Positions 37,141 through 49,096 of a stretch of DNA of 64,000 bases are shown one piece after another. Under the pieces are notes generated by a model. It was not told the origin of the DNA, did no database searches, and worked only from the letters and a program-made list of their open reading frames with translations. Numbering within the stretch: position 1 is the stretch's first letter; every line of letters begins with the position of its first letter. Source of the DNA: Arbacia lixula (lineage: Eukaryota; Echinodermata; Echinoidea; Arbacioida; Arbaciidae); NCBI GenBank assembly GCA_963669155.1, contig OZ022576.1, positions 8,453,948 to 8,517,947 of the forward strand, in the 5' to 3' direction. A program made the translations under genes and the position numbers.

Positions 37141-40100
37141 AAGGAGGAAATAGTGTGTGCTAGTTCTTAAAGGTAGACATGACACATATGACAACACTGG
37201 CCTCTGAAGACACTTGCCGCTGAAGGCTCCTGGGAAGGTCGGGCATTGACACCTTGTTCAGCCAGTGAGCCGTTAATCCGGCGCAGGGGGTAGTTGTTGG
37301 AGCAGGCTTCCGTCCCTTCCCCTCATGGCCACTTTTTTGCCCTCCTGCCCGGCCATCTACAGTAGTAGCTCCCTAATGTCTCATCTTTTGCTCTGGCCTT
37401 GGACTGTCTTTCATTTTTCTTTTGCAGTTTTAAATGCAAATATTGAAAACCTGTGGCATACATTGAACTATGCCTTGCAGAATAAACAAGCTGCTGTATC
37501 TTGCTGGGTTTTTTTTTGGTTAGGTGTCAACAACCCCCACTGTCTCTTGACCCTACCTCCTGACCCCATCCCCCATTGATGTGCTGAACATCAAACTTCA
37601 AAAAACATTCTTATAGTATCACAATATCTATCCAGTTATTCTGTTATTCTTCCATAGTGCTTCTTTCTTTTAAGAATTGAAAGTTGACAATATCTGCCCC
37701 TTTATTTGCTCTCGTTTCTGTTACCCTTGGAGCTCCTTTGATTTAATCCTCATTTCCTGCCTTATTTGATTTTCATCTCAAACCACCCCTTCTTATTTTT
37801 TTACATACAATCTCATGATTGTATGTTTTAATAAAAATGCTTTTGTGAGGTTTAGTGTTCAATCATTAACAAATGGGTGATGGAAAGGGATGTCATATCT
37901 TAGTAACTAAGGATCACATGCTAAGTTTCATGTTGTCGATCATGAAGGATACTTACTGATTTCTGTATATAAAATTCCATGAAAATTATTTTACAAGGAG
38001 ATGCCCTTTCTTTCTTTCTTTAACATTCACTCAGAAAGGACAAGATTTTTTTTTCCATAAACAGTTTTTTTAGAGAGAGACTTTAATCACCCCTGCCCCA
38101 TGCGACATCCTTGCATTAATTCTCTAGTTTTAAACATGGTGTGAACTTATTTGATGGTGAACCAGGGAGTTGTTCCTTGTGGGGGATTCTCTGTGGTTAA
38201 GAAGATAATACCCCTCCTACAAGGTATTAACACATAAACTACACATGTACTTTTAGTGATCAGTCTTAGAGGGAGTGTAAATTTATGTTGTTAACCCTAA
38301 AATTACCAGGCCTTGAAATCATCATGGATTACTACACATCTTCTTGCCAATTGTATGGAGAGACTTTAAGATAGTGATAATTATTAGTCTAATCATGCAA
38401 AATGTGCTTATTTGCTGATGACAAATCTTCAAATTCTTCAAGTTGCAGTTATTTGAATAAAATTGTTGATAAACCTCACCAGCAAAAGCCACGGCTGGAG
38501 GCTTGAAAGCTTTGAAAAAATGCATGTAAGACACTTCAAACATGAATGTGAAGCGGAGTGTATCAAGTTACATGTCTGAGAAGATAGAACTGAACCAGTG
38601 TAGAAATAGTTCTACTAGTTCTACTTTCTTTGATGAACAATACGATATGATTGTAAGTTGTGAACCCTCTTTTGAGTATGTATGGTAACATGAGTCCATT
38701 AAAATGTGAATGACCCTGTTCTGGGCAATACAATGAGGTAAAGAGTGTTTGATATCCACCAGGGGGATAGCCTGTCAGTGTGTAGACCTGTTGGTGGTCA
38801 ATAATGACACACAAAATAATAGCTGTGAATTTATTGATTAGTAACAATCTAATAGGTCTGGGAATAGCGGAGCTGCAGAGGTTCAGTAAGGAATAAACAA
38901 AGACCATTTAGCAAAAGTAAAGAAGTGCTCAGTAGCCCTTCTCTAAAATAGCAAAAAGAGACACACATTAAACTCCCTTCCTGCCTAGTCTCAAAGCCCT
39001 CGCCAACCAGAGAGCTAAAAACAGAGAAGGGTGTGAAGAGGGAGTGTCACTCAATACGAGAGAGATTCAAGTTTCTCCGTCATCTGGCTGAAATCTGAGA
39101 GTGGAAAGTCAAACCGCAATGAAGCGGGGATGAAAGCGAATCCTCTCGCTCACATGTGAGTTGTGCGGAAATGTTCTCGGCTCGTTCGTTTTCTGCATGG
39201 AAATGTAATGACCAGGCAAGGAGAGCCAGTGACTATCTATGTCTCTCATACATACACACTCATGAGAAAGTCTTGCAGTATGAAATAGGCTACTAGGCCA
39301 ATTTGCTCATATTTCTCATAGCTCCTGCACAATTTTAGCATTTTCAAGTGCCTTCGACTGGTGTGTGAATATTTAACCTGTCTGTGCTTGTATTTACGAT
39401 CGTGGAAGTTCTGCATTCATATATGGACTCGTTAAAAACGTGTATTGCTCGCTCTTGCTGAAGTTTGATCCTGTTTTTAAAGAGTCTGCCACAAGCTTTG
39501 ATCCACGGATCCTGAGTTACCGGCACCTCCCATGCGTTTCCTGCAGTGCATTCCATATGTGTAGATAGAGGGGTCGGCAGCGTGACCGCCAGTTGCCATG
39601 GAGATGGGATATGTTGATGTGACACCTTGACCTGGTTATCCACCTCCGTCATGGGGAGAGAGGTTTCCATGAAGGACTAAAGACTCCTATGGATCCTTGT
39701 GTGTTTGAGTTCCGCTCCCCTGATCTCTAGACCTTTAACCCTTTGTATGCCAGATAAACAATTCTTCTATGTGAATCTTGTGATGTACATATACTTGTGA
39801 AGTGGCAGTTGTAGACTGTCAAAAGTTAGGGCGTGCACCCCAGGTTCACATTTGGTTGAGTGGAAATGTTCGTTAGCGCTCTTTTATCCTAAAAGAATAG
39901 TATCCTTTCTGCATTTGGAGGCCCTCAACAGGTTTTTCTGACTCAACATTGTTTCTGACGTTGTTCCTCAGGGCAGTGCTATGTCCAGAAGTCTTCAACT
40001 TTTGTTAAAGATAAGCTGTATAATTATAGACTTAAAGGTTCTTATTCTTTTTCTGGATGCTGTCTTTTGGAATATTTTTGAGAAATCATCTGTTCTATCA

Positions 40101-40881
40101 AATCTTCAAATGGTCGTAAAGTTGGACTTTTTTGAAGATAATGGGGTCTCATTATGCCTGCTGAATACATGCTCACTGTGCTGTGCTCTATGGACTAGAT
40201 GTGTGAATGTGGCAGTGTTGTGATATTTCATAAATGGATTATCTTCACCCCTTGACCATGGAATACTTTCAAAAGAAGGTTTGTCAAATTTTGTCTGCAG
40301 GAAGGATAGCTCTGCAGGATTATTATTCTTCATTATTATGAATGTTTAGAAAAGACATACATTTTGCTCTAGATGCACATTTCAAAGTATTTGGAGATTA
40401 CCTATTGGACTGTTACAAAGGTTGCGATGTTCATGTTCAAAGTATGATACCAGTTTAAGTTTGTTGTTTGTTCAGTTGAAGGTATATTTGTTAATGCTTG
40501 AAATGCTACCATTAATTCAACATTTGTTGACATTCTAAAATACCATGATTCACGACTGACACTATATTAATGCACTGTAAATTCCCCTTTCTTTCCTTGA
40601 AATCTTCATCCTGACAATGGGGTGTCATTAGGATGATCATTAGTATGAACATATTTTGCACAAATTTATTACAATGTTTGTTCACTCTTTCCCTAAATGG
40701 TATAAATGATCTCATTTTGATTTTATTGGTGTACTTAAAAATGCCTGTTTGTTCTTTTTATTGTTTATCCAGACATTTGATTTCTTTAAAGGATTAGTAG
40801 TCACATGTGAACAACCATCTACATTTTTACAACAGGGGCAAAATTATGACTTCTGCATTTGTACAGTCATTTTTTTCTGGA

Positions 40882-41034
40882 AAGCTGTAATTTGAAATTA
40901 TTCTCGAGTCTTTGTTCTTTAACCTTTAAAATGTAAAATAGGTGATTTTTATGCCTTTTGTTTGCTCCTGCCGCCCCCTGTAGAAAAAGGAGAACATTCC
41001 GCTCTGTGACACGGAATATATCATGATTGGGTAG
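40882..41034 (+). pseudogene. Degenerate tandem copy of exon 10 acceptor and first 16 codons (pseudo-exon)
   Basis: TTTGCTCCTGCC followed by GCCCCCTGTAG and AAAAAGGAGAACATTCCG at 40961-41004 copies the exon 10 acceptor region (TTTGCTCCTGCC, then ACAG, then AACAAGGAGAACATCCGG). The offset is 149 bases. Resemblance continues through CTCTGTGACACGGA..ATCATGAT and, more weakly, upstream into the intron. The copied frame from 40984 reads KKENIPLCDTEYIMIG and then stops at TAG 41032-41034. An AG acceptor is still present at 40982-40983. Probably a dead duplication, although use of the older acceptor would create a premature stop. Confidence 0.85.
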
Positions 41035-41132
41035 AAATTCTTTCTGATTGTTTATCTGTTCTACAAATGGTAAAAAACGATGGACTCTTATGCTTATTGT
41101 TTGTGTTATTTGCTCCTGCCCCCTCTCCACAG

Positions 41133-41357
41133 AACAAGGAGAACATCCGGCTCCGTGACACGGAGCAGGTCATGATCAAACTGAAGGAGGATCTTTCTAA
41201 CCTGGAGAAGACCAAGGCAGAGGCCAAGGAGCTCAACAAGACGGTGGAAAACCAAGAGACGGAGCTGGAGAAGCTGAGACGGCTCCTTCAGGAGACGCAG
41301 ACGGAGAAAGGCGTGGTGGAGGAGGAACTGCAGTCAGTCAAGAAGGCGAGGGCAGAG
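41133..41357 (+). CDS. MYO5: MYO5 exon 10 of window: proximal coiled coil
   Basis: 75 codons, phase 0 at both ends. Starts NKENIRLRDTEQVMIKLKED and includes NLEKTKAEAKELNKTVENQE, TELEKLRRLLQETQTEKG and VVEEELQSVKKARAE. Charged, Leu-rich heptads with no Pro or Gly apart from TEKG indicate a continuous coiled coil, the dimerising rod of myosin V. LEKLRRLLQETQTEK parallels vertebrate AKLRKDLEQTRSEK. Compared with the vertebrate rod I recall, this part is about eight residues shorter between NK and the KLRR segment. The acceptor is CCCTCTCCACAG at 41121-41132; the donor is GAG|GTAAGA at 41358. Confidence 0.94.
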
Positions 41358-42977
41358 GTAAGAAAGAAAGGCCTTGGAAATAGACTGGCATTCATGTAAA
41401 GTGAACATTTTGTGATGGCTCCGGTCCAACTCTCTGGTCTATCTCGTCAAGTAGATATTGGTGGGAAGTAAAAAGAGATATTGTACCCTTTTCATGTAAT
41501 GTGACAAATTTTATCATTTAGAAAAATTTAAATACTTTTTGGGGGGAGGGGAGTTGGGATGTAGACTGAAAGATTCAAGTTGCTCACATTCTGCCAAGTA
41601 AAATTGTCTTAATATCAATTGAAAACAAATTTAAAAAGAATTGGGAGTTTCGGTTAAAAAAGATGAAAAAAGTTCAACCACATGTCATAATAACGAGAGT
41701 GTAGCAACTGTTTCTATATATGATACATTCAATACAATATAGATGTGTATGTGTGTGGGTATGTATGTATGTGTGTGTATGGATTTTTATGTTGGATATG
41801 TGTGTGTGTAAGGAATGTAGCATTAAGTTATTTTCTCTGTCAAGTTATGTTATATGGCCCAAGCTTACAAGCACTGCTTCTTTGGGGCCCAAACCATGAC
41901 AACTGCTTTTATTATTTGCATGTCATGTTAGTCAGTACATACTGTCAAATAGTTGAATCAATTGAATTGAATGAATTGAAGAAAGAGAATGCTTAGAAAG
42001 TTTGAGAAATGGAGAGTAGAATATAGGCTTAGCTCCCTCTTGAGTCTTTGTGTTACTGGAGACGTCATTTATGTAGACAGCCAAGGTTGGCATTGGGGAT
42101 AATTAGATTAAGATTCAAGTGTAGGTTTAGGGTGCGGTTGGGTATTTGGTTTCCACCTACTGATAGTATGATGCTTTTTGCAATGCCGCAGGAAGGTGCC
42201 AAATATAGAAACGACCTCTCAAGAATTCTGATGTGATTATAAGATAAAGAATGTGTGAAATGAATAGGCACTGGGGCGATTTGATACTGTCTTTTTCAAA
42301 ATGTTTTGTAAATACTATACAAAATATCTCCACAAGCAAGAATGCAGCAATTGTTCTCTCATATAAAACCTTTCAAATCATAAGTGCACACATAATATGT
42401 CATCAAAAGACATCTATTTTGACTGGAATTTTAATATTTGTCCACATCATTAAAAACATAACTGTTTGTACAGACCACTTTCACATTTGAGGTATAATTT
42501 TGAGGTGATTTCATCATGTGACAAGTTGGTAGCTAATATCTCTATAGAACAAAAGAAGAATGAAATTAAAAACTTTTGTTCTGTCAGTATCTCTGTTTTC
42601 AAACACAAACTGAAGCTATACTTATTGAATAACTATTTAGTTGACTCTTAAGCTATGTTCCAAATAGTGACACTGCCATGTATAAATTTTAAAAATTGAA
42701 CATGATCCATTGAATTGAATTGAACTTAATTTATTGATGTTTGGTTGGGGGGGGGGGGGTGGGGGGTGTAATTTATTTATATGTATACATACATGTTCAG
42801 AGCTATTTACATGTAAATTGTTATGTAATGTATGTAGTTGTCATATATCACAGACTCACAGAAGAACAGCACTCAGCTGAGACGAGAACATCGTGATTTA
42901 ATACATACGTGAAATGAAATGAAACCACACTTACCCTGTAGCTTTAACTATCGATGTCTTTGATCGCTGTCTTGTAG
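41358..42977 (+). other. MYO5 intron 10 of window
   Basis: 1620 bases with a (TG)n-like stretch at about 41743-41812, a G-rich block at 42747-42766 (13 G, T, 6 G) and short GAATT repeats near 41955-41980 and 42710-42725. No gene. The acceptor is CGCTGTCTTGTAG ending at 42977. Confidence 0.8.
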
Positions 42978-43071
42978 GAGACCCAGCTGTATGAGGAGGA
43001 GAGTGCCAAGCTGAGACAGGAGCTGGAAGAACAGGAGAACAAGCTCAAGGAACTTCATGAGAGCGTGGAAC
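42978..43071 (+). CDS. MYO5: MYO5 exon 11 of window: coiled coil
   Basis: 94 bases, 31 codons plus one base (C). Reads ETQLYEEESAKLRQELEEQE then NKLKELHESVE. Continuous heptads of the rod. The last C is completed by TG of the next exon to give Leu across a 19.4-kb intron. The joined segment ESVELQVQTAVEESNERL lines up without a gap with vertebrate TMERKLVEETKQLEL, so I do not think an exon is missing between them. The donor is C|GTAAGT at 43072. Confidence 0.93.
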
Positions 43072-44791
43072 GTAAGTTGCTCTTAGCTGGCACTCTGCTA
43101 TACCATTATATGATATCAATGAGATCCTGTTGATGCCTTCTTCCCAGCATGTAGGACATACCTAACAATGCTACTTATGTTTTTAGTAAAATATTGAGTG
43201 AGCTAGGAGACAAGCAACCTAAGATGAAAATGAGTGCCATTGTACAGTGTGCCCACCGTGAAATCTGCTTTTAATCCTTCATGTGCCTTTGATAATCTGT
43301 TTCAATCTTAGTATCAGTCAGCAAAAAGCTTACTTTCTACTACTCAGTTGTCTAGGCTGACTGCTATGGCTGTGTTTCAAAAAGTAGACCAGCAAATTAT
43401 GTGAGTACTCAGGGTCCTTGGGACTGGTTCGAATTTTAAGGAACAATTAAAAAAGTCAAAACAAAAAAATAGTACAGATACAAACTATTGATCCCCCCTT
43501 CCTCACGACTATTTCCAACCCATTCCTACTCTACAACTTCTTTAAGGTAATTTTAACCATGATTAAAAAACAGGGTCTTATTTCCTGGTCATTATTGTCT
43601 TGTTGGGAGTGCGGATATCTCAAATAAGGCTCTGAAGTCCCGCTAGAATTCAGTGGAACTATGATGACAATCCCTCAGCTGGTAAGAATAAGCTGGTATC
43701 CTCGATCGAGGATGGTGCATTGGTGGTAGGTCTTTCGGAAGAATGGATCGGGGGAAGGAAGGAAAGGGATTCATGTGTCATACACCAAATTGGTGAGTGG
43801 AACCGTCCTTCTCTGACGTGAGTTGCCATGTTGCGGCCGGGGAGTCTCGCCCTGGCAGTGCATGTGTTACTGAAGCAGAGCAAGGAAAGAGGGGGAGATG
43901 TATCGAAATGTGAGTACAAAGACCGCACTGGAAAGATGTCCAAACTCTAAGTAGTCAGAATATATATAGTGAGGAAGATCAGGAAAGAAATGGAGTAAGA
44001 GGAAGGTTATATGGGGAATGGAAATTTGAGTAGGAAGAGCAAACTGGGAAGTTTTCCAACCATGTGAATACTCAGAATATAAACGAGGAAGATGAAAAGT
44101 GAGAAAGAGGAGTGTAAATGTGGCAAGGAAGACCTCATCTGGCACTGCTGATAACATGTTCTGTGCCAACTTTGTGTGAATATGCCAGTCAGCTGAGGAC
44201 AAAGTCATGTCATACTAAAAAAAAAAAAGCAGTGAAATATTTATTAAAAAAAAAACCTTTCTTGCTGTTAGATTGTGTTAAATCGTGAAGTTTCTTTTTT
44301 GGCAAGGTTCTATTCAGAGATGACTTTGTCTAATGTTGATGATGCTTTGACTTGTACATGTATGTAGTGTAGTGTGGCCACTTCATTTGAATATGTTTTG
44401 AGTGATTTTGAGCAATGCTTAAAGGTAGCCCGCCCCTTTTGCAGACCTAATTCTGAAAGTTCCCTGAGTTTGTCATCTTTTTGGAGAGAGTGGCTATATA
44501 ACCTTTCTCTGGAATCGATAAAGCGTAATATTCGGTTTTGAGGAAATAATCTTTGATAATTGATCGAGCTTCCTTTTTTGTACCACGAAAATAGTCGTAA
44601 TTTCAGAAAATTATATAAAGATTTTAATTAAATCTATGGGAGTTATAGTACCTCTGACCTGAAAATTTAACAGTTGGTATCCCAAATATACATGCTAAAT
44701 ATGTGCAAACTGTCATGAAATTTGCAAATGTCTGTAAAAGGGACAGGCCATCTGTAACACTTTACATATTGGAACACTTATGTCCTTCTTG

Positions 44792-45160
44792 CCCCCCCCC
44801 CCCCCCCTCTCTATTTTTCTTTCTTTTTCACTTTCTCTTTCTTTTTTTCTTTCTCTTTCTTTTTTTCTTTCTCTTTCTCTCTCTTTTTCCTTTTCTCTCT
44901 CTTTCTCTCTCTTTCTCTCTCTTTCTCTCCCTTTCTCTCCCTTTCCCTTTCTCTCCCTTTCCCTTTCTCTCCCTTTCCCTTTCTCTCCTTTTCTATCCCT
45001 TTCTCTCCCTTTCTCTCCATTTCTCTCTCTTTCTCTCTCTTTCTCTCCATTTCTCTCTCTTTCTCTCTCTTTCTCTCTTTCTCTCTCGCTCTCCCCCCTT
45101 TCTCTCTTTATCTCTGTCTCTGTCTGTGTTTCTCTCTATCTGGCCCCCTGTCTGACTTTC
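44792..45160. repeat. C-run followed by (CTTT)n/(CTCT)n polypyrimidine tract
   Basis: A 16-base C-run at 44792-44807 leads into more than 300 bases of CTTT, CCCTTT and CTCT units on the + strand. Phe/Leu/Ser/Pro-rich frames are artefacts. Confidence 0.93.
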
Positions 45161-46033
45161 TATCTGCCCTCTCTTTGTACTTTAATACCTGTTCATTCTT
45201 TGTCTGCCATTCCCTCAGATTATATCAAACCTGCTAAGCTGGTAGACATCAAAACTCCAGTCACTTGATGCTTGCCACATCAAACTTTCTTTCAAATATT
45301 AAGTCTTGCTTATTCCTGTCTGATCCTAAAGATCTAAGGATTAAAACATGAACATCTCAGATATCCAGCTTCCTTATCCAAGCTCACCCCCAGACTGGAT
45401 TAGGATGATATCCTGCTTGGTGATTAGTGAGAGATTAAGTTCTTAATTACCTGAAGCTTATATGGAAGGTCTGGGCTTAAAAAAAAAAGATGCTTCTGGT
45501 TACGGTACTGATGGGAGCCAAAGTTCAGCGTCAAAAGAGTAGAATTTTCTAAGGTTTTCTCTGTGAGAGGTGGGCTTGGGATGGAGATTATCTTATCTGG
45601 TACTTAATCTCCCCTCCAAGGTGTGGTAGCCCCTTCTTTGTAAGAATTTATATCAGACAATATTGGAAAAAAAATGGTTGGATTTATCCTTCAGGATTTT
45701 TTTTGTGTGAAATGTGATTTGTAAGCCAAAATACAATGATAGAAGAATGTGTTCTTTGTTTCACTTTTATAAGATGTACTCTAGGCGTGGTTTCTGTTAG
45801 TAATTGGATGAACTCAATTCAGGATTTATTTATTTATAATAAAGGTATAAGGTGCAAATTTTTGATTGCATATATATCAAACAAAGAAATATACTAACAT
45901 TGTTGTGTTGGATTTGGGTAATTTGCGCGTTTCCCAAGTTTTTTAAAAATCTGCCCTAACTGAGCAAAAACACAGCATCATCAATAATGAAAGCTTTTCT
46001 TAATTTTCAAATACAAGGCTTGGCACAATTCCA

Positions 46034-46294
46034 TTTTGCTGTAATTACAGCAAAATTAGGAAGGTGTTTCGCATTGTTATTTCGCTGTAATTACAGCGAA
46101 ACCAGGAAGATGCCTTGACTCGATATTTCGCTGTAATTCCAGCGAAATTGGGTGTGCATCTTAACTTGATGTTTTGCTGAAATTACAGCGAAATTGGTCA
46201 GGTGTCTTGACTTGATTTCACTGTAATTCCAGCGAAAGTCAATTTGATGCAAAAGACTCTGTTGTGGCATATTTTCGCTGTAATTGCAGCGAAA
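46034..46294. repeat. Tandem array of a 22-bp palindrome, left outer arm (6 copies)
   Basis: The consensus is TTTCGCTGTAA followed directly by its reverse complement TTACAGCGAAA. Copies start at 46034, 46080, 46126, 46172, 46216 and 46273, so the period is about 46 bp. The spacers are also related (AGG.AG.TG..TTGACTTGAT). Some copies carry one-base changes that break symmetry (ATTCCAG, GAAATTA). Confidence 0.92.
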
Positions 46295-47570
46295 TCAGGT
46301 GACACATAGCATTATATCTAAACTTTGATGTTATTGCTATAAAACAGAGAAGTAAGAAGGTAGTATTCATTCATAATGCTTGTTTTCTTCCACAAAAGTA
46401 AGTGTAAGCTACCAATATCAACATTAATGCTTGTCCAAGTTTACCTGACATAGCAACAACTAATGTATGCAAACTGCATGTTCGTCTTTCTGATCAAAGG
46501 ACATGATTTTGGTAAGACAGGTGAAGACATATTTCACTGGGCTGAAAAACATATGTTAGAAGGACAGTCATTTGGAGTCAAGATGCTTCTCTGAAATTAC
46601 ATTGCATATAAGTAGTTATCAATTTCAATGAGTTTAGATTCATTACAATTAAGACATTTCAAAATGCTGTCAAGACATTTTTGTGTTTACCGTGTCAGCT
46701 TTACAAAATAAGATCAATAGATATACTCTATGATATGATGTTGTGTGAGGGATATTTGATACTTCTGCACAAATCTACATACAGTATAATGAATGGCTTT
46801 CCAAATTTGTCCACAGATCCTGCACAGCCTACCTAGCCCTACCAAACAAGGCATTAGCAATATTGTGTCTCGCCCACTTGCGAAAATAACCAGATATATC
46901 GCGATCTCCGTTGCTACGCAAAAGAATTGTATCCCTGGCTGATTGTGAAATATCTGCCATAGAATGTAACATTCCATAAATGAGAAGGGCTATTTCACGC
47001 AATGCTACTTCCTCTATCTACTCCCCTTCCCCCACCTTCCCCCTTCTTTGAGATGGAATAAAAAGCCTCCACCAAGTTCTATTAGATTAGACAAAGACAA
47101 AACAGGATGATAATCAGTTGCACAATAGAGGCGAATTAAACTTTGTCTCTGGGGGGCATAGAAATGTAAAAAGGTTAAAATTAGTGCTGCAGTTGAAAAC
47201 TGAACATGGAATAAAGTTTCTCAAATTGATACGTTTAGATAAGAAAGTTTGTCAACAGACATGAATAATGCTGAACATTATGATTGTAATAAGGCATGCA
47301 TGTAAAGTGAACAAAGTAGAATAATTTTTTTGGAGACTTGATAACCTGTCAGGGGAAAAGTGAATGATTAGAGAGAGTTTAAAAGCAACAATTTTGAACA
47401 GATAAACAAACAAATAAGCAACTTTAAACAGACAACATCAAAATCCGGTGCAAAATAGTGACTTTGAATAAATTTGCATAAATGTGCATGAGAAATGTTT
47501 GCCTAAATCTACATCAGTAATGCTCACACATGCTCACACAATTCTGTGCACAAGTTAGGAAGCCTTCACC

Positions 47571-48740
47571 AAGAGTCTTGCAAGTAAACTTTCATGTATG
47601 ACCTCAAATGACCTTTGACCTTATCATGTGACCTCTTACAGCACAATAACATGAAGGTGCCCCCAGTGCATCCATCATCCAAGTTTGATTGCCATTGTAG
47701 CAACATGTGATGAGTTATGTGTGATAAGAGAGTCTTGCAAGTAAACTTTAACGTATGACCTCAAATGACCTTTGACCTTATCCTGTGACCTCCAACGGTA
47801 CCATAACATGAAGGTACCCCCAGTGCATCTATGACCCAAGTTAGGTTGTAATCCAAGCAACCTATGTGAAGTTATTTGTCAAAAGAGAGTCTTGCAGGTA
47901 AACTTTAACGTATGACCTCAAATGACCTTTGACCTTATCCTGTGACCTCCAACGGTACCATAACATGAAGGTACCCCCAGTGCATCTATGACCCAAGTTA
48001 GGTTGTAATCCAAGCAACCTATGTGAAGTTATTTGTCAAAAGAGAGTCTTGCAGGTAAACTTTAACGTATGACCTCAAATGACCTTTGACCTTATCCGGT
48101 GACCTCCAATGGCACCATAACATGAAGGTACCCCCAGTGCATCTATGACCCAAGTTAGGTTGTAATCCAAGCAACCCATGTGAAGTTATTTGTCAAAAGA
48201 GAGTCTTGCAGGTAAACTTTAACGTATGACCTCAAATGACCTTTGACCTTATCCTGTGACCTCCAACGGTACCATAACATGAAGGTACCCCCAGTGCATC
48301 TATGACCCAAGTTAGGTTGTAATCCAAGCAACCCATGTGAAGTTATTTGTCAAAAGAGAGTCTTGCAGGTAAACTTTAACGTATGACCTCAAATGACCTT
48401 TGACCTTATCCTGTGACCTCCAACGGTACCATAACATGAAGGTACCCCCAGTGCATCTATGACCCAAGTTAGGTTGTAATCCAAGCAACCTATGTGAAGT
48501 TATTTGTCAAAAGAGAGTCTTGCAGGTAAACTTTAACATAGAAAAAGAGAGTCTTGCACATACTCTTTAATATACTGGGGTATGACCTCAAATGACCTTT
48601 GACATCATCACATGACCTCTGACAACACCATACCATGAAGATACCCCTAGTGCTTCTATCAACCAAGTGTGGCTGCCATTGCTGTAACAGTTGCCAAGTT
48701 ATGGATCATAAGAGAGTCTTGCAGGTAAACTTTAACATTT
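47571..48740. repeat. 157-bp tandem array, about 7 copies
   Basis: The unit GAGAGTCTTGCAGGTAAAC starts at 47728, 47885, 48042, 48199, 48356 and 48513, exactly 157 bases apart, with a diverged first copy at 47571 and a rearranged last copy from 48546. Copies from 47885 to 48513 differ at only a few positions, while edge copies are clearly diverged. Each unit contains four TGACCT half-sites, two of them as TGACCTTTGACCT. Confidence 0.95.
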
Positions 48741-48742
48741 GT

Positions 48743-48772
48743 GACGGACGACGGACGGACGACGGACGGACG
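48743..48772. repeat. (GACGGAC)n microsatellite
   Basis: GACGGAC and GACG units repeat at the junction between the tandem array and the right terminal hairpin of the element. Confidence 0.85.
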
Positions 48773-48840
48773 CCATTTGGATCCCTTAGTCTCGCCTTCA
48801 CCTCCGGTGGGCGAGACAATAAAAGGAAACAATTAAATTG

Positions 48841-49096
48841 ATCAATAATGCTAAATATAATTGTTTGTCTCGTAGTGTATGGTCAACGGAATCAAAAAAG
48901 ATGACAAAGTTTCGTGAGCCACTGCAACACTTCGACAGGTGTGATACAAAATTGTAGTAAGTAGGGGTTTAAATACCCTACTTACTACAATTTTGTATCA
49001 GACCTGTCGAAGTGTTGCAGCGGCACACAAAAAAATCATGATCTTTTTAGATTCCGTTGACTATACATTGTGAGACAAACAATTATCACTATTGAT
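48841..49096. mobile_element. 256-bp hairpin element (foldback MITE)
   Basis: The left arm ATCAATAATG..AATTGTTTGTCTC is complemented by GAGACAAACAATTATC then ACTATTGAT at the right end. The arms are about 120 bp and nearly perfect around a GTTTAAATA loop near 48968. It abuts the preceding element and is absent from the right arm of the giant repeat. No coding capacity. Confidence 0.85.

Larger units (their letters stand above)
34395..41132 (+). other. MYO5 intron 9 of window
   Basis: 6738 bases. It contains a weak tRNA-like segment on the minus strand (34603-34670), a 158-bp MITE (36382-36539), a retroposon-tail-like stretch with (AAT)n (about 37062-37140), and a degenerate tandem copy of the next exon's acceptor region (about 40882-41034). 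Long open frames here (39344-39670 minus, 35314-35589 plus) have no family resemblance. Confidence 0.8.
46866..48818. mobile_element. Helitron-like/HINE-like element carrying a tandem array (left arm only)
   Basis: The outer ends are inverted: TGTCTCGCCCAC at 46866-46877 and GTGGGCGAGACA at 48807-48818, with further symmetry outside them (ATTG and AATA). Just inside the right end GTCTCGCC and GGGCGAGAC form a hairpin (48789-48817). The middle is a 157-bp tandem array. Short terminal inverted repeats, a 3' hairpin and a central minisatellite are typical of HINE/DINE-1-type Helitron relatives. The opposite arm lacks the whole 46853-49100 segment. No transposase or Rep/helicase frame, so non-autonomous. 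The family assignment is inference. Confidence 0.65.

Noticed and set aside
39344..39670. 108-residue minus-strand frame as a nested gene
   Set aside because: No known domain, no conserved motif and no promoter or polyadenylation context.
44703..45268. 150- and 162-residue Phe/Leu/Ser/Pro-rich frames
   Set aside because: Translation of the C-run and CTTT polypyrimidine tract.
47571..48740. CRISPR-like regular repeats
   Set aside because: The period is 157 bp with no short repeat/spacer alternation, and the host is an animal; it is a tandem satellite-type array.
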